A stretch of DNA of 64,000 bases, taken from NCBI RefSeq assembly GCF_000153105.1, contig NZ_CH672377.1, positions 1,396,405-1,460,404 of the forward strand, read 5' to 3'. The stretch's first letter is position 1. Each line of letters begins with the position of its first letter. Below the pieces are notes generated by a model. It did not search any database and had not been told where the DNA came from. It was given only the letters and a program-made list of their open reading frames with translations. The DNA comes from Blastopirellula marina DSM 3645. Its GTDB lineage: Bacteria; Planctomycetota; Planctomycetia; Pirellulales; Pirellulaceae. The position numbers and the translations under genes are program-made. Below are positions 27,086 to 35,699 of the stretch, piece by piece.

Positions 27086-27968
27086 CGGATGATCGGCGCC
27101 AAGGGAGCCAGACTAACGGCAAGACAGCAAACGCAAGTCCTGCCGAAAGCATCGCGGAGTATAGTAGGGTCGATCCCAGAGACGTCGGACTCATATAGCT
27201 TTCGACCAGCGGGTAGGTAACTGTTTCTCCAATCAAGGCGATCGCCACAGACGCCCACCAGAAGATCCAGCCGATGCGAGTCCCGGCAAACGCCGTCGCT
27301 CCAACGATCCCGCATGAAATGGAGACCTGCCTTGCCGCGTGACAGGCGAGCCCTACCAGTTGCCCTTCGGAAAACAATTGGCTCACCCACACCGGTGAGA
27401 TTCCGAGAAAGCGAACGATCCCTAGCACGATGGCCGCCGCCGTAATCACGAGAAATAGCGTCCTGACCGAAAACTGCGAGCCACCATAGTAGAGTCGAGC
27501 GAATCCTCGCATGGCCCACGTCAAAAGCACAATACAAATGACGCCGAGAAGGATTTGCAGACCCGCTGCGACGGGATTAAATAAATTGGCGTAGGTAGAA
27601 TTTATCCGACTGTGGACCAACGCCGCCAAGACCCCGGCCATCGCTACGATACAAAGCGGCACTCGCACCACGGCTGGACCGATCGGAAGTGCGATGATGA
27701 TTGCCAGCCACGCAAAATAAAATTCGCGTGGCCAAACGCTTACGAAAAACATCGCCGCCAGAGGCCACGAAAGAGCTGGGTCGCCGGGGATCGCTTTCCC
27801 CACGTATGCTTGCAGGATCGCTCCCAATTCCCAATAGACCGGGGAAACAATCAGTAAAAAAATCAGTGAGATCATGCATCGTGAGATCGGTAAAGCAAGT
27901 CGATCACGCCATCGAAACGCACTTGGACCATCTCGCAGAGAACGGTCCGCGACATCCGTGACCGTCAT
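27042..27968 (-). CDS. Multi-spanning membrane protein (operon gene 3)
   Basis: A 308-residue integral membrane protein of unknown function with about six hydrophobic segments. A short motif (FSVRTLFLVITAAAIVLGI, about residues 165-185) matches a planctomycete-typical 'FSLRTL' membrane helix also present in its two upstream neighbours. It is the last gene of a three-gene operon and overlaps the previous stop codon by 4 nt. Its 3' end runs into the FIST gene from the opposite strand (27042-27085). The C-terminal tail is Ser/Pro/Gln-rich. Confidence 0.72.
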   Translation of the reverse strand: MTVTDVADRSLRDGPSAFRWRDRLALPISRCMISLIFLLIVSPVYWELGAILQAYVGKAIPGDPALSWPLAAMFFVSVWPREFYFAWLAIIIALPIGPAVVRVPLCIVAMAGVLAALVHSRINSTYANLFNPVAAGLQILLGVICIVLLTWAMRGFARLYYGGSQFSVRTLFLVITAAAIVLGIVRFLGISPVWVSQLFSEGQLVGLACHAARQVSISCGIVGATAFAGTRIGWIFWWASVAIALIGETVTYPLVESYMSPTSLGSTLLYSAMLSAGLAFAVLPLVWLPWRRSSASPAQSLQTTPNSP

Positions 27969-28921
27969 ACCTCTAACTCCTCGCAGTGTCGGTCACCGGC
28001 ACGAACTATTCCTTTGCCCGATTGGGGCGGCGTAAAGATAATCGGCAGAAAACTTACTGCCAAAATCACCGTCTGGGCAGTGGCATAGTTCAAACCGCTA
28101 GTAAGCGAAAAGACGACGCCGTCAAACAACTCGCAAATCCCATAGAGAAACATGGAGCCAATCAGCGGCATCAAGAGGATTGCAATCCAAATAGCAACAC
28201 GCTTCGCCACGCGTCCCGGCAGCATCCACGCGGTGATGGGCCTTATGGCGCACAGCAAACTGGCGCCGCATTGCATTAGTATGATCACAGAGACAACCTT
28301 TCCCATCTCCCCAAACTGCTTCCATTCAATCCACGGGGCCAGCGTCTTGGCGATCACCACAAAGATTGCGGCAAACAGGACGAACGACAATAGTTCCCAT
28401 AAAGAGAAGCGAGGCGCCCCGACCTGACTCGTTCTGTTAAGCAAACTTGCGCACCATCTTCCGCTGAGCGCGGCGACGGCGATCACCATAAACTTCGCCC
28501 AGACAAGCGTTGCTTCTACCAGCATTGCGTCTGGACCATCCGGAATCGGCCAAGGATCAGTTCGGTGGAGGACAAACCCAGTCCCGGCCGTCAACAGCAG
28601 ACAAAACGGGACTCGCAGATAAAAGCTGCCGATCGGCAGCGCAATGACAATTGCCGCCCAACAGATGGGAACCTGCCGGCTGGCCGACGCTGCGGAGATG
28701 GCAATTCTCTGCCACCAGGGGCGCTGATACATCGGCGCCCCATTTTGGCTTCCCCAGGCAACGATCAACAATTCCGCAACGCACCAGACCAGCGAAATTC
28801 CAACCACCATGAAGAACAGCGATTGAACGCAGCGCCCGACAGGCGACGAGAACCAGGAGACTTCGCTCCCATTTGGTTCACCATGACTCATGTCTTCGGC
28901 CGCTATGTTTGTGCTGGTCAT
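27965..28921 (-). CDS. Multi-spanning membrane protein (operon gene 2)
   Basis: A 318-residue integral membrane protein with about seven hydrophobic segments. FSLWELLSFVLFAAIFVVI carries the same helix motif as its neighbours. A soluble N-terminus (MTSTNIAAEDMSHGE) precedes the first segment. It overlaps its neighbours by 4 nt at both ends, so the operon is translationally coupled. It is paralogous in layout to genes 1 and 3 but too diverged for me to align confidently. The function is unknown. Confidence 0.72.
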   Translation of the reverse strand: MTSTNIAAEDMSHGEPNGSEVSWFSSPVGRCVQSLFFMVVGISLVWCVAELLIVAWGSQNGAPMYQRPWWQRIAISAASASRQVPICWAAIVIALPIGSFYLRVPFCLLLTAGTGFVLHRTDPWPIPDGPDAMLVEATLVWAKFMVIAVAALSGRWCASLLNRTSQVGAPRFSLWELLSFVLFAAIFVVIAKTLAPWIEWKQFGEMGKVVSVIILMQCGASLLCAIRPITAWMLPGRVAKRVAIWIAILLMPLIGSMFLYGICELFDGVVFSLTSGLNYATAQTVILAVSFLPIIFTPPQSGKGIVRAGDRHCEELEV

Positions 28922-29814
28922 GCGTCTTGTTCTAACACGCTGGCCCGCGGCGGTTCCACTTTTGCGTTCGCCGGTTGTTTTTTCGGCGCAAGTACGATCG
29001 GCAATAGGCTGAGCGAAATCGTGAGCGTTTGCACGCCGATAAAGATTGTCGCCTCTCCGGCGTTCATCACTTGTTCATCAGGCATCGCCCAGTCATGCAG
29101 CCAGAGAATGGCCAGTGATAAGAGCAACGCTTGCGGCAGGCCGATGATCAGCAGCAGCACGCGGAACAGATTCCTGTGCATCGTCAGCGCCATCAACGGC
29201 CCTGTCACGCAGGTTGCGTTGATCAGCGCAACCGTCAGAAAACTGGAGACTCGACTCGCAGCGAACTCGGCAACCCCGATCTCTAGGGCAGCGGCAATCG
29301 CGCGTATCGCTCCCAATCCGACACAGACGATGGTTACCGTCAAAATCAATGTCAACAACGAAAAATGCCGTGAGCTTCGGGGGCGAAACCCGCTGACGCG
29401 TCCCACGACCAGACTGGCGATCGTGACCAGCATGAACTGAGCTGCGATCAAAAAAGACCAAAGGTGCAGTTCGTCGGACTGATAGACCTCGTACACCACA
29501 ACAAAACCGAATGTCACGATCAGCAACAGCGCTAGTCCTACCGGCAGGCGGATTACCGGAGAAATCAGGGGCAACGAGATCAGCATCGCCAACTGACTCA
29601 CCGTGGAGAAAAATCCCGCGTAGATCAACAAGATCGCGATGATAAACCCGGGACGTCCGAACCAGGCGACTAGCAGCAAGAGCCCCCAACTCGCCGCGAT
29701 CGCTGCGATCGACGCAAAGAACCGCCAAGGCGCCAGACGCTGCGTCGGAGCGTTAGACTCTCCCACCAACCGATCGATCTCCGTTGATTCGTCTGCGATC
29801 GACTGGTTTGACAC
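28918..29814 (-). CDS. Multi-spanning membrane protein (operon gene 1)
   Basis: A 298-residue integral membrane protein with about seven hydrophobic segments. FSLLTLILTVTIVCVGLGA is the shared helix motif. The start is GTG 29814 with GAGGGAAG immediately before it. It is the first gene of the operon and is divergent from the ribonucleotide reductase gene; the two share a 112-bp intergenic stretch that contains the NrdR boxes. Whether those boxes also control this operon is unclear. The function is unknown. Confidence 0.72.
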   Translation of the reverse strand: MSNQSIADESTEIDRLVGESNAPTQRLAPWRFFASIAAIAASWGLLLLVAWFGRPGFIIAILLIYAGFFSTVSQLAMLISLPLISPVIRLPVGLALLLIVTFGFVVVYEVYQSDELHLWSFLIAAQFMLVTIASLVVGRVSGFRPRSSRHFSLLTLILTVTIVCVGLGAIRAIAAALEIGVAEFAASRVSSFLTVALINATCVTGPLMALTMHRNLFRVLLLIIGLPQALLLSLAILWLHDWAMPDEQVMNAGEATIFIGVQTLTISLSLLPIVLAPKKQPANAKVEPPRASVLEQDA

Positions 29815-29866
29815 GCTTCCCTCAACTACCTAGATATTCGAAAAAACTGGCCATCCGACGGCACCT

Positions 29867-29914
29867 GCACCATATATTGTGTTGCCCAGCCAGCGACAGC
29901 ACCATATATTGACA
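29867..29914 (+). promoter_or_regulatory. Two NrdR boxes overlapping the ribonucleotide reductase promoter
   Basis: Two near-identical 16-mers, GCACCATATATTGTGT (29867-29882) and GCACCATATATTGACA (29899-29914), start 32 bp apart, three helical turns. Both match the published NrdR-box consensus acaCwAtATaTwGtgt closely. A promoter TTGCCC, 17 nt, TATATT (29882-29910) lies between and within them: box 1 ends at the -35 and box 2 covers the -10. NrdR bound to both should repress nrdJ when dATP is plentiful. The arrangement of tandem boxes 31-32 bp apart is typical for NrdR. No nrdR gene is in the window. Confidence 0.85.
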
Positions 29915-29926
29915 CTGGAGCTATAT

Positions 29927-32900
29927 ATGATCCGTCAGCCTCATCCACCGGAAACGTCGATCCCCACGCCGCTGCAGGTCTCTCCGTCGTTCTGCCCGGC
30001 CGACGTCGATACGCCTTACAGCGCTTTTACGTGGAGCCGTCGCGACGCGGTGATTCAAACGGCCCATGGCGAAGTCTTGTTCGAGCAGCAGGACGTCGAG
30101 TTTCCCGAACACTGGAGCCAGACGGCCGTTAACATTGTCGCTAGTAAGTACTTCTTTGGCGAGCAAGGAACGGCCGCGCGGGAAAATAGTTTGCGGCAGC
30201 TGGTCGATCGCGTCGTCCGCACGATCGCTGATTGGGGAGTCGCCGACGGATATTTGACCCCGGAAGGGGGCGAAGTCTTCTATCGCGATCTGGTCTGGCT
30301 CTGCTTGGATCAAGCCGCGGCGTTCAACTCGCCGGTTTGGTTCAACGTTGGTCTGAATCAAGCTTATGGAGTGACCGGCGATCGAGCCGTCTGGCGATGG
30401 AATCCGGCTGCGATGCAGGCAACTTGCGACGCTGACGCCTACGCCTATCCGCAAGCGTCGGCCTGTTTTATCCAAGGAGTGCAGGACGACATGCAATCGA
30501 TCATGTCGTTAGCCGCCGCCGAAGCGATGCTCTTCAAGTATGGCAGCGGCAGCGGCACCGATCTGTCGACGTTGCGTTCGCGTCACGAGGTTCTCTCGGG
30601 CGGCGGCAAGCCATCGGGGCCGCTGTCGTTCATGCGGGTCTATGATCAAGTCGCAGGCGTCGTGAAGTCGGGCGGCAAGACGCGCCGCGCGGCGAAGATG
30701 CAATCGCTCAAGATCGAGCATCCCGACATCCTCGACTTTATTCAGTGCAAAGCGAAAGAAGAAGCGAAGGCCCGCATCCTGATCGAACATGGGGGCTATG
30801 ACGCCGACTTCAATGGCGAAGCGTATAACTCAATCCTGTTTCAAAACGCCAACCTATCGGTCCGCGTCAGTGATCCGTTTATGGAGGCCGTCGAACAAGA
30901 TCAACCGTGGAAGACGCATTGGATCACAAAGCCCGACAACGAAGGCCCCCAATATCCTGCGCGCGAGTTGTTGCAACAGATGGCCGAGTCGGCCTGGCAG
31001 TGCGGCGACCCCGGAGTGCAGTACGATACGACGATCAACGCCTGGCATACTTGTCCGCAGGCTGGGCGAATCAACGCGAGCAATCCTTGCTCGGAATATA
31101 TGTTTCTGGATGACTCGGCATGTAATTTGGCGAGTCTGAATCTGATGCGATTTCGCGCCGCCGACGGAACGTTTGACGCGTCTCGTTTCGCCGCCGCTTG
31201 CCGCTTGTTGTTTTTGGCGCAGGAGATCTTGGTGGATCATGCTGGTTATCCGACCGCGACGATCGCCGAGAATAGCCACCGCTTTCGCCCGCTTGGTTTG
31301 GGCTATACGAATCTCGGTTCGCTGCTGATGGCGAGCGGCTTGCCGTATGACAGCGACTCGGCTCGCGGAACCTGCGCCGTAATCACCGCAATCTTGCATG
31401 GCGCCGCGCTGCGTACGAGCAGCGAAATCGCCGCGTCGCGCGGCGCGTTCGCAGGTTTCGCGGAAAACCGCGAAGACATGCTGACGGTAATCGACAAGCA
31501 TGCGGCGGCGCTGGGAGAAGTGAAAAATGCTCCGGCCAATTTATCGCAATTTGCCCGAGAATTGTGGGGACAAGTGCAGATCGCCGGGCAGCGTGACGGT
31601 TTCCGCAACGCCCAAGCGACGGTCCTGGCGCCAACCGGGACGATCAGCTTTTTCATGGACTGCGATACGACCGGAATTGAGCCCGAGTTGGCCCTGAGCA
31701 AGACCAAGCGTCTGGCAGGCGGAGGGTCGCTGCAGATCGTCAATCAGACGGTGAAACTGGGGCTCGCGGCGCTCGGCTATTCGCCGACGCAGATCGACGC
31801 GATTGCCGACTACTTGGGACGCACAGGCTCGCTTACCGGTGCTCCTGATTTGCGTGAGAGCGATCTGCCGACCTTTGATTGCGCGTTTCCCGCTGAACCG
31901 GGCGGGCGCGCGATTTCGTGGCAAGCACATGTGCAGATGATGGCCGCAGCGCAGCCGTTTTTGTCAGGCGCCATTTCTAAGACGGTCAACATGCCGCAAG
32001 AAGCGACGCCTGACGATATTGCCGAAGCGTATCGCTGGGGTTGGAAGTTGGGACTGAAGTCGCTGTCGATTTATCGCGACAACTCAAAACAGAGTCAACC
32101 GCTGAGCGCCGGTGACGACAAACCATCGTCCGCTGCGCATGCGTCGCAACCCAATCGCGCGCGTTTGCCAGAGACGCGACGTTCGATCACGCACAAGTTT
32201 AACGTCGCCGGACATGAAGGATATTTGACCGTTGGACTTTATCCAGACGGTCGCCCCGGCGAACTGTTTATTACGATGGCGAAAGAAGGCAGCACGATCG
32301 GCGGCTTGATCGATTGTTTTGGAATCGCATGTTCGATTGCGCTGCAATACGGGGTTCCGCTCGAAGTGCTCTCGAACAAATTTTCGCACGTTCGATTCGA
32401 ACCGATGGGGATCACTTCCAGTCGAGAAACGCCAATTGCCGCAAGCGTCGTTGATTACATATTTCAATGGCTAGCCAAAAGATTTCGAAGCGGGTATGGT
32501 AACGACTTCGTGCAAACGAAGAGCGAAGACGCATCAACAAAAACGATTGAAGCGTCCGAGCAAAACCATGATTTGCAGCAGTGGTCCGACGTGGGGAAAG
32601 ACGTCGGTCAACATGGTCAGGGACAGGCCGATAGGAGCGATATCGCGTCGGACACGGAGATGCCGGCGTTGTACCCGAGGGCAAGGAAAGCGGATGTCGA
32701 CCCAGTGGATGGGATAATCACGGCGCCGCAAGTTGACCAGGAAACAGCCAAGACAATGGGGGGCGAACCGTGGCTCGTCAATCGTTCGGAGATCGCTAGT
32801 CGATCCTCGATCGGCAGGCCCAGCGCGCAGTCGCCTTCAGACGCTCCTATTTGTGATCGTTGCGGTGGTCTGACTGTTCCTAGCGGAACATGTTATGTCT

Positions 32901-32935
32901 GCCGTAACTGCGGGAATAGCTTGGGATGCTCGTAA
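29927..32935 (+). CDS. nrdJ: Adenosylcobalamin-dependent ribonucleotide reductase (class II)
   Basis: It reduces ribonucleotides to deoxyribonucleotides using coenzyme B12 as radical source, so DNA synthesis can run with or without oxygen. The 1002 residues include the disulfide Cys in ASACFIQG (about 180), the catalytic triad NPCSE (Asn 386, Cys 388, Glu 390), the partner Cys in SACNLASLNL and the PTGTISFFMDCDTTGIEPE loop. A C-terminal domain of the NrdJ type follows, then a ~110-residue hydrophilic linker and a CxxC-x-CxxC end (CDRCGG...CYVCRNCGNSLGCS). ATG 29927 is set by TGGAG and the promoter; an ATG-like opening 48 nt upstream falls inside the promoter. The 4-Cys end may bind zinc or take part in re-reduction. 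Confidence 0.95.
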   Translation: MIRQPHPPETSIPTPLQVSPSFCPADVDTPYSAFTWSRRDAVIQTAHGEVLFEQQDVEFPEHWSQTAVNIVASKYFFGEQGTAARENSLRQLVDRVVRTIADWGVADGYLTPEGGEVFYRDLVWLCLDQAAAFNSPVWFNVGLNQAYGVTGDRAVWRWNPAAMQATCDADAYAYPQASACFIQGVQDDMQSIMSLAAAEAMLFKYGSGSGTDLSTLRSRHEVLSGGGKPSGPLSFMRVYDQVAGVVKSGGKTRRAAKMQSLKIEHPDILDFIQCKAKEEAKARILIEHGGYDADFNGEAYNSILFQNANLSVRVSDPFMEAVEQDQPWKTHWITKPDNEGPQYPARELLQQMAESAWQCGDPGVQYDTTINAWHTCPQAGRINASNPCSEYMFLDDSACNLASLNLMRFRAADGTFDASRFAAACRLLFLAQEILVDHAGYPTATIAENSHRFRPLGLGYTNLGSLLMASGLPYDSDSARGTCAVITAILHGAALRTSSEIAASRGAFAGFAENREDMLTVIDKHAAALGEVKNAPANLSQFARELWGQVQIAGQRDGFRNAQATVLAPTGTISFFMDCDTTGIEPELALSKTKRLAGGGSLQIVNQTVKLGLAALGYSPTQIDAIADYLGRTGSLTGAPDLRESDLPTFDCAFPAEPGGRAISWQAHVQMMAAAQPFLSGAISKTVNMPQEATPDDIAEAYRWGWKLGLKSLSIYRDNSKQSQPLSAGDDKPSSAAHASQPNRARLPETRRSITHKFNVAGHEGYLTVGLYPDGRPGELFITMAKEGSTIGGLIDCFGIACSIALQYGVPLEVLSNKFSHVRFEPMGITSSRETPIAASVVDYIFQWLAKRFRSGYGNDFVQTKSEDASTKTIEASEQNHDLQQWSDVGKDVGQHGQGQADRSDIASDTEMPALYPRARKADVDPVDGIITAPQVDQETAKTMGGEPWLVNRSEIASRSSIGRPSAQSPSDAPICDRCGGLTVPSGTCYVCRNCGNSLGCS

Positions 32936-33057
32936 TGGAATTGTGGGCGGACGTCCCGATCCAACAAGTTCGTCAAGCGTGAATGAGAACGTACGCGTTT
33001 TTCGGTCCGATACGGTTTAGGGAAACGACGCCTCGAGTATTCCACGCGAAAAATTAG

Positions 33058-33099
33058 CGGATGTCGCCGGAATGCAGTCCCGACGACATCCGTTTTTTT
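33058..33099 (+). terminator. Rho-independent terminator after nrdJ
   Basis: CGGATGTCG and CGACATCCG form a 9-bp stem, followed by a run of seven T. It lies about 125 nt past the nrdJ stop, so the transcript has a longer 3' tail than usual. The rest of the 265-bp gap shows nothing else. Confidence 0.8.
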
Positions 33100-33200
33100 A
33101 TGCGCTACGCGTTAGCGGCAAGTGAAGCGAGCGTGTGCTTTCTCGGCATTTTCTCGCTCGCTTGGGGATAACTTGTTGATCGTCTGTGGATGGATTCCGG

Positions 33201-34223
33201 CTACTTCGCGATGTCGTTTTCCAGCACGATACGGTAACGCGCTTTGCCGGCCTTCAGATGCTCCAGGGCGTCGTTGACCTTCGACATCGGGAAGGTCTCG
33301 ATCTGCGGGGCAATCTTGTGACGCGCGCTAAAATCGAGCATCTTGGCGATCGTCGTGGGACTGCCAATCGGTGAACCGCAAACCGATCGCTGGGCCATAA
33401 TAATCGACATCGCCGGAATCGGAATCGGCTCGAGCACGGCGCCGACAACCATCAGTTTTCCCTTGGGCGCGAGAGCGTTCAAGATCACCGGCCAGTCGAG
33501 CGGCACGTTGACGGTCGAGAGAATATAGTCGAGGGAACCGGCTAACTTGGCCATCGCGTCAGAATCGCGTGAATTCACCACGTGATGAGCGCCCAACTGC
33601 AGCGCTTCTTCGCGCTTTGAATCGCTGGAAGTAAACGCCGTTACTTCACACCCCCATTTGTTGGCGAATTGCAGCGCCATGTGGCCAAGGCCGCCGATGC
33701 CGATCACCCCGATCCGATGCATCGGCAGCAAACCGTATTGCAACATCGGATTGAAGACCGTCACGCCGCCGCAAAACAGCGGGCCCGCATCCGCCGCTGC
33801 CAACGAATCGGGAAGCGGGATCGCAAACTGCCAATCGCAGCGCACGCGATCCGCAAAGCCGCCGTGACGCCCAACGATTGTCGCCGCTGACTGGGCGCAT
33901 AAGTTGTGGTCGCCGCCCAAGCATTGCGGGCACGACATACAACTGCCTGCTTGCCAACCAACGCCGACGCGTTGACCGATCTTCAAGCCTTTGACTTGCG
34001 AGCCGATCGCGGCGACAACGCCAGACGCTTCGTGCCCAGGAACCAGGGGAAACGCGGTCATTCCCCACTCGTTCTCCACCATCGACAAATCAGAGTGGCA
34101 AATGCCGCAGTGGGTGACGGCGACCTCAACCTGATTGTCGAGCAGCGGGCCGGGATCGTATTCGAATGGCTCTAGCGCGGCGCCAGATGACAATGCAGCG
34201 TAGGCATGGATCACGTCAGACAT
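33201..34223 (-). CDS. Zinc-dependent alcohol dehydrogenase (cinnamyl/YahK type)
   Basis: It oxidises alcohols or reduces aldehydes with NAD(P)(H) and zinc. The 340 residues have catalytic-zinc ligands in HCGICHSDLS and in PGHEASGVVAAIGS, a structural-zinc loop CMSCPQCLGGDHNLC, and the Rossmann motif GIGGLGHMALQFANKWG. The absence of the long loop and the pattern LFCGGVTVFNP fit the broad YahK/cinnamyl alcohol dehydrogenase group. ATG 34223 has a perfect AGGAGG 9 nt upstream. It is read alone. The natural substrate cannot be inferred. Confidence 0.9.
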   Translation of the reverse strand: MSDVIHAYAALSSGAALEPFEYDPGPLLDNQVEVAVTHCGICHSDLSMVENEWGMTAFPLVPGHEASGVVAAIGSQVKGLKIGQRVGVGWQAGSCMSCPQCLGGDHNLCAQSAATIVGRHGGFADRVRCDWQFAIPLPDSLAAADAGPLFCGGVTVFNPMLQYGLLPMHRIGVIGIGGLGHMALQFANKWGCEVTAFTSSDSKREEALQLGAHHVVNSRDSDAMAKLAGSLDYILSTVNVPLDWPVILNALAPKGKLMVVGAVLEPIPIPAMSIIMAQRSVCGSPIGSPTTIAKMLDFSARHKIAPQIETFPMSKVNDALEHLKAGKARYRIVLENDIAK

Positions 34224-34361
34224 CGGGAATTCCTCCTGGTCAACTGTGGGCGAATCCAAAACAAGCGGCGGCGGCGCGCCTTTCGATTCAGACGCGATGC
34301 GCCGCTATTGGATATTCACCTAAGCGCTGACGCAGGACAATCCCCCAATAATTGACCAGGG

Positions 34362-35699
34362 CTAAGCTAACATCTGCTCGATCGGCCCTGACGAGTCGGC
34401 AAAGTGCTTCACCGGCGAACCGACGGCCTGCAGCAATGTCAGCAACAAGTTGGCCATCGGATTATCGCGTGTGGATGCGATATGCTGTCCTTGCTTCAAC
34501 CGCCCTCCCGCGTTTCCTCCGACCAACAACGGCAGATCGTGCGGGCTGTGCGAGTTTCCGTCGCGCAGGGCCGAACCAAACAGGATGGCGCTGTTGTCGA
34601 GGACGTTGCCCTCCCCCTCCGGAATCGAACGGAGCTTCTCTAGCAGATAAACATACTGGGCGACGTGCCACTTCGCGATCAACTCGTACTGCGCCAGCTT
34701 CTCTTCTTTCCCTTGGTGGTGCGACAACTCGTGATGCGCGCCTTCGACTCCATCGAGAAACGAGAAATTGATCGAGCTGACCGAGTTGCCAAACATAAAA
34801 GTGCAGACGCGCGTGATGTCGGCTTCAAGAGCGAGCGCAATCATATCCAGCATCAGCCGCGTCCGTTCGACATGATCTTTCGGATCTCCGGCAGGAGCGG
34901 CTCGACTAGAAAAGTCGACCTTGGATTGCCAAGCGTTTTGCGACGTCGACTCAATCATCTCTAGTCGCTTCTCCAGCGAACGGACCGACTCGAGATATTG
35001 CTCCAAACGATGACGATCATTGCCGCCCAATTTGTTGCGCAGCGAATGGGCCTCTTCGCTGACGCGATCCAACAGCGGGCGGTTCGAGCGCCCCTCCGCT
35101 TTGCCGCTGGCGATCAACGTCATGCGGTCAAAAGCAAGACGAGGATTGATCTCTTTCGCCAATGGTTGCGTCGGCGTTCGCCAGGCGATGTGAGCGCCAT
35201 AGACGCGGGTATAGCCGACCGTGCCGTCCACGCCGGAACTGACTGGTTCGGTCCCCAGTTCCATGGACGGCAGCGGCGTGTATTTGCCTAGCAGTTCGGC
35301 TGCGATTTGGTCGGCAGATCGGCCGCCGCTGTTGAGATTGACGCCGGTCGTCTTGGTAATCGTCGTTCCTGTCAGCCATGCGGCGTCTTTCACATAGTGA
35401 CCGTCGCCGGTGTTGCCACTGGCTTCGTTCCACAAGCCGGACACGACCGAGACCTCCTCTTTTACGCTCGCCAAAGGCTCTAACTGCCGCGGCAACGAGT
35501 AGCCGACGCCGGTCTCTGTCGGAGTCCAAACTTCTTGGCGCACGCCGTTCGGAAAGAAGAGCGCAGCAAAACGCTGGGGAGCGACGCCTGTGGGATCGCC
35601 GCCGGCATGCGCCGAACCCATCGCTTCGAGCCAAGGCAACGCCAACGCGGCGCCGGCGCCGCGCAAGACAGTTCTGCGAGTTATTCTTCGCGTCTTCAT
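34362..35699 (-). CDS. DUF1552 domain protein, Tat-exported
   Basis: A 445-residue DUF1552 protein. The N-terminus (MKTRRITRRTVLRGAGAALALPW) has the twin-Arg and hydrophobic core of a Tat signal. The mature domain has FFPNGVRQEVWTPTE, SVVSGLWNEASGNTGDGHY and ILFGSALRDGNSHSPHDLPLLVGG, typical of sulfatase-like DUF1501/DUF1552 proteins. It overlaps the upstream DUF1592 gene by 4 nt, so they are translated together. By analogy with the DUF1501 group it may be periplasmic and linked to a c-type cytochrome. The reaction is unknown. Confidence 0.85.
   Translation of the reverse strand: MKTRRITRRTVLRGAGAALALPWLEAMGSAHAGGDPTGVAPQRFAALFFPNGVRQEVWTPTETGVGYSLPRQLEPLASVKEEVSVVSGLWNEASGNTGDGHYVKDAAWLTGTTITKTTGVNLNSGGRSADQIAAELLGKYTPLPSMELGTEPVSSGVDGTVGYTRVYGAHIAWRTPTQPLAKEINPRLAFDRMTLIASGKAEGRSNRPLLDRVSEEAHSLRNKLGGNDRHRLEQYLESVRSLEKRLEMIESTSQNAWQSKVDFSSRAAPAGDPKDHVERTRLMLDMIALALEADITRVCTFMFGNSVSSINFSFLDGVEGAHHELSHHQGKEEKLAQYELIAKWHVAQYVYLLEKLRSIPEGEGNVLDNSAILFGSALRDGNSHSPHDLPLLVGGNAGGRLKQGQHIASTRDNPMANLLLTLLQAVGSPVKHFADSSGPIEQMLA

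Noticed and set aside
29879-29926. N-terminal extension of NrdJ from 29879
   Set aside because: It overlaps the NrdR boxes and -10 element; the ATG at 29927 has a ribosome site.
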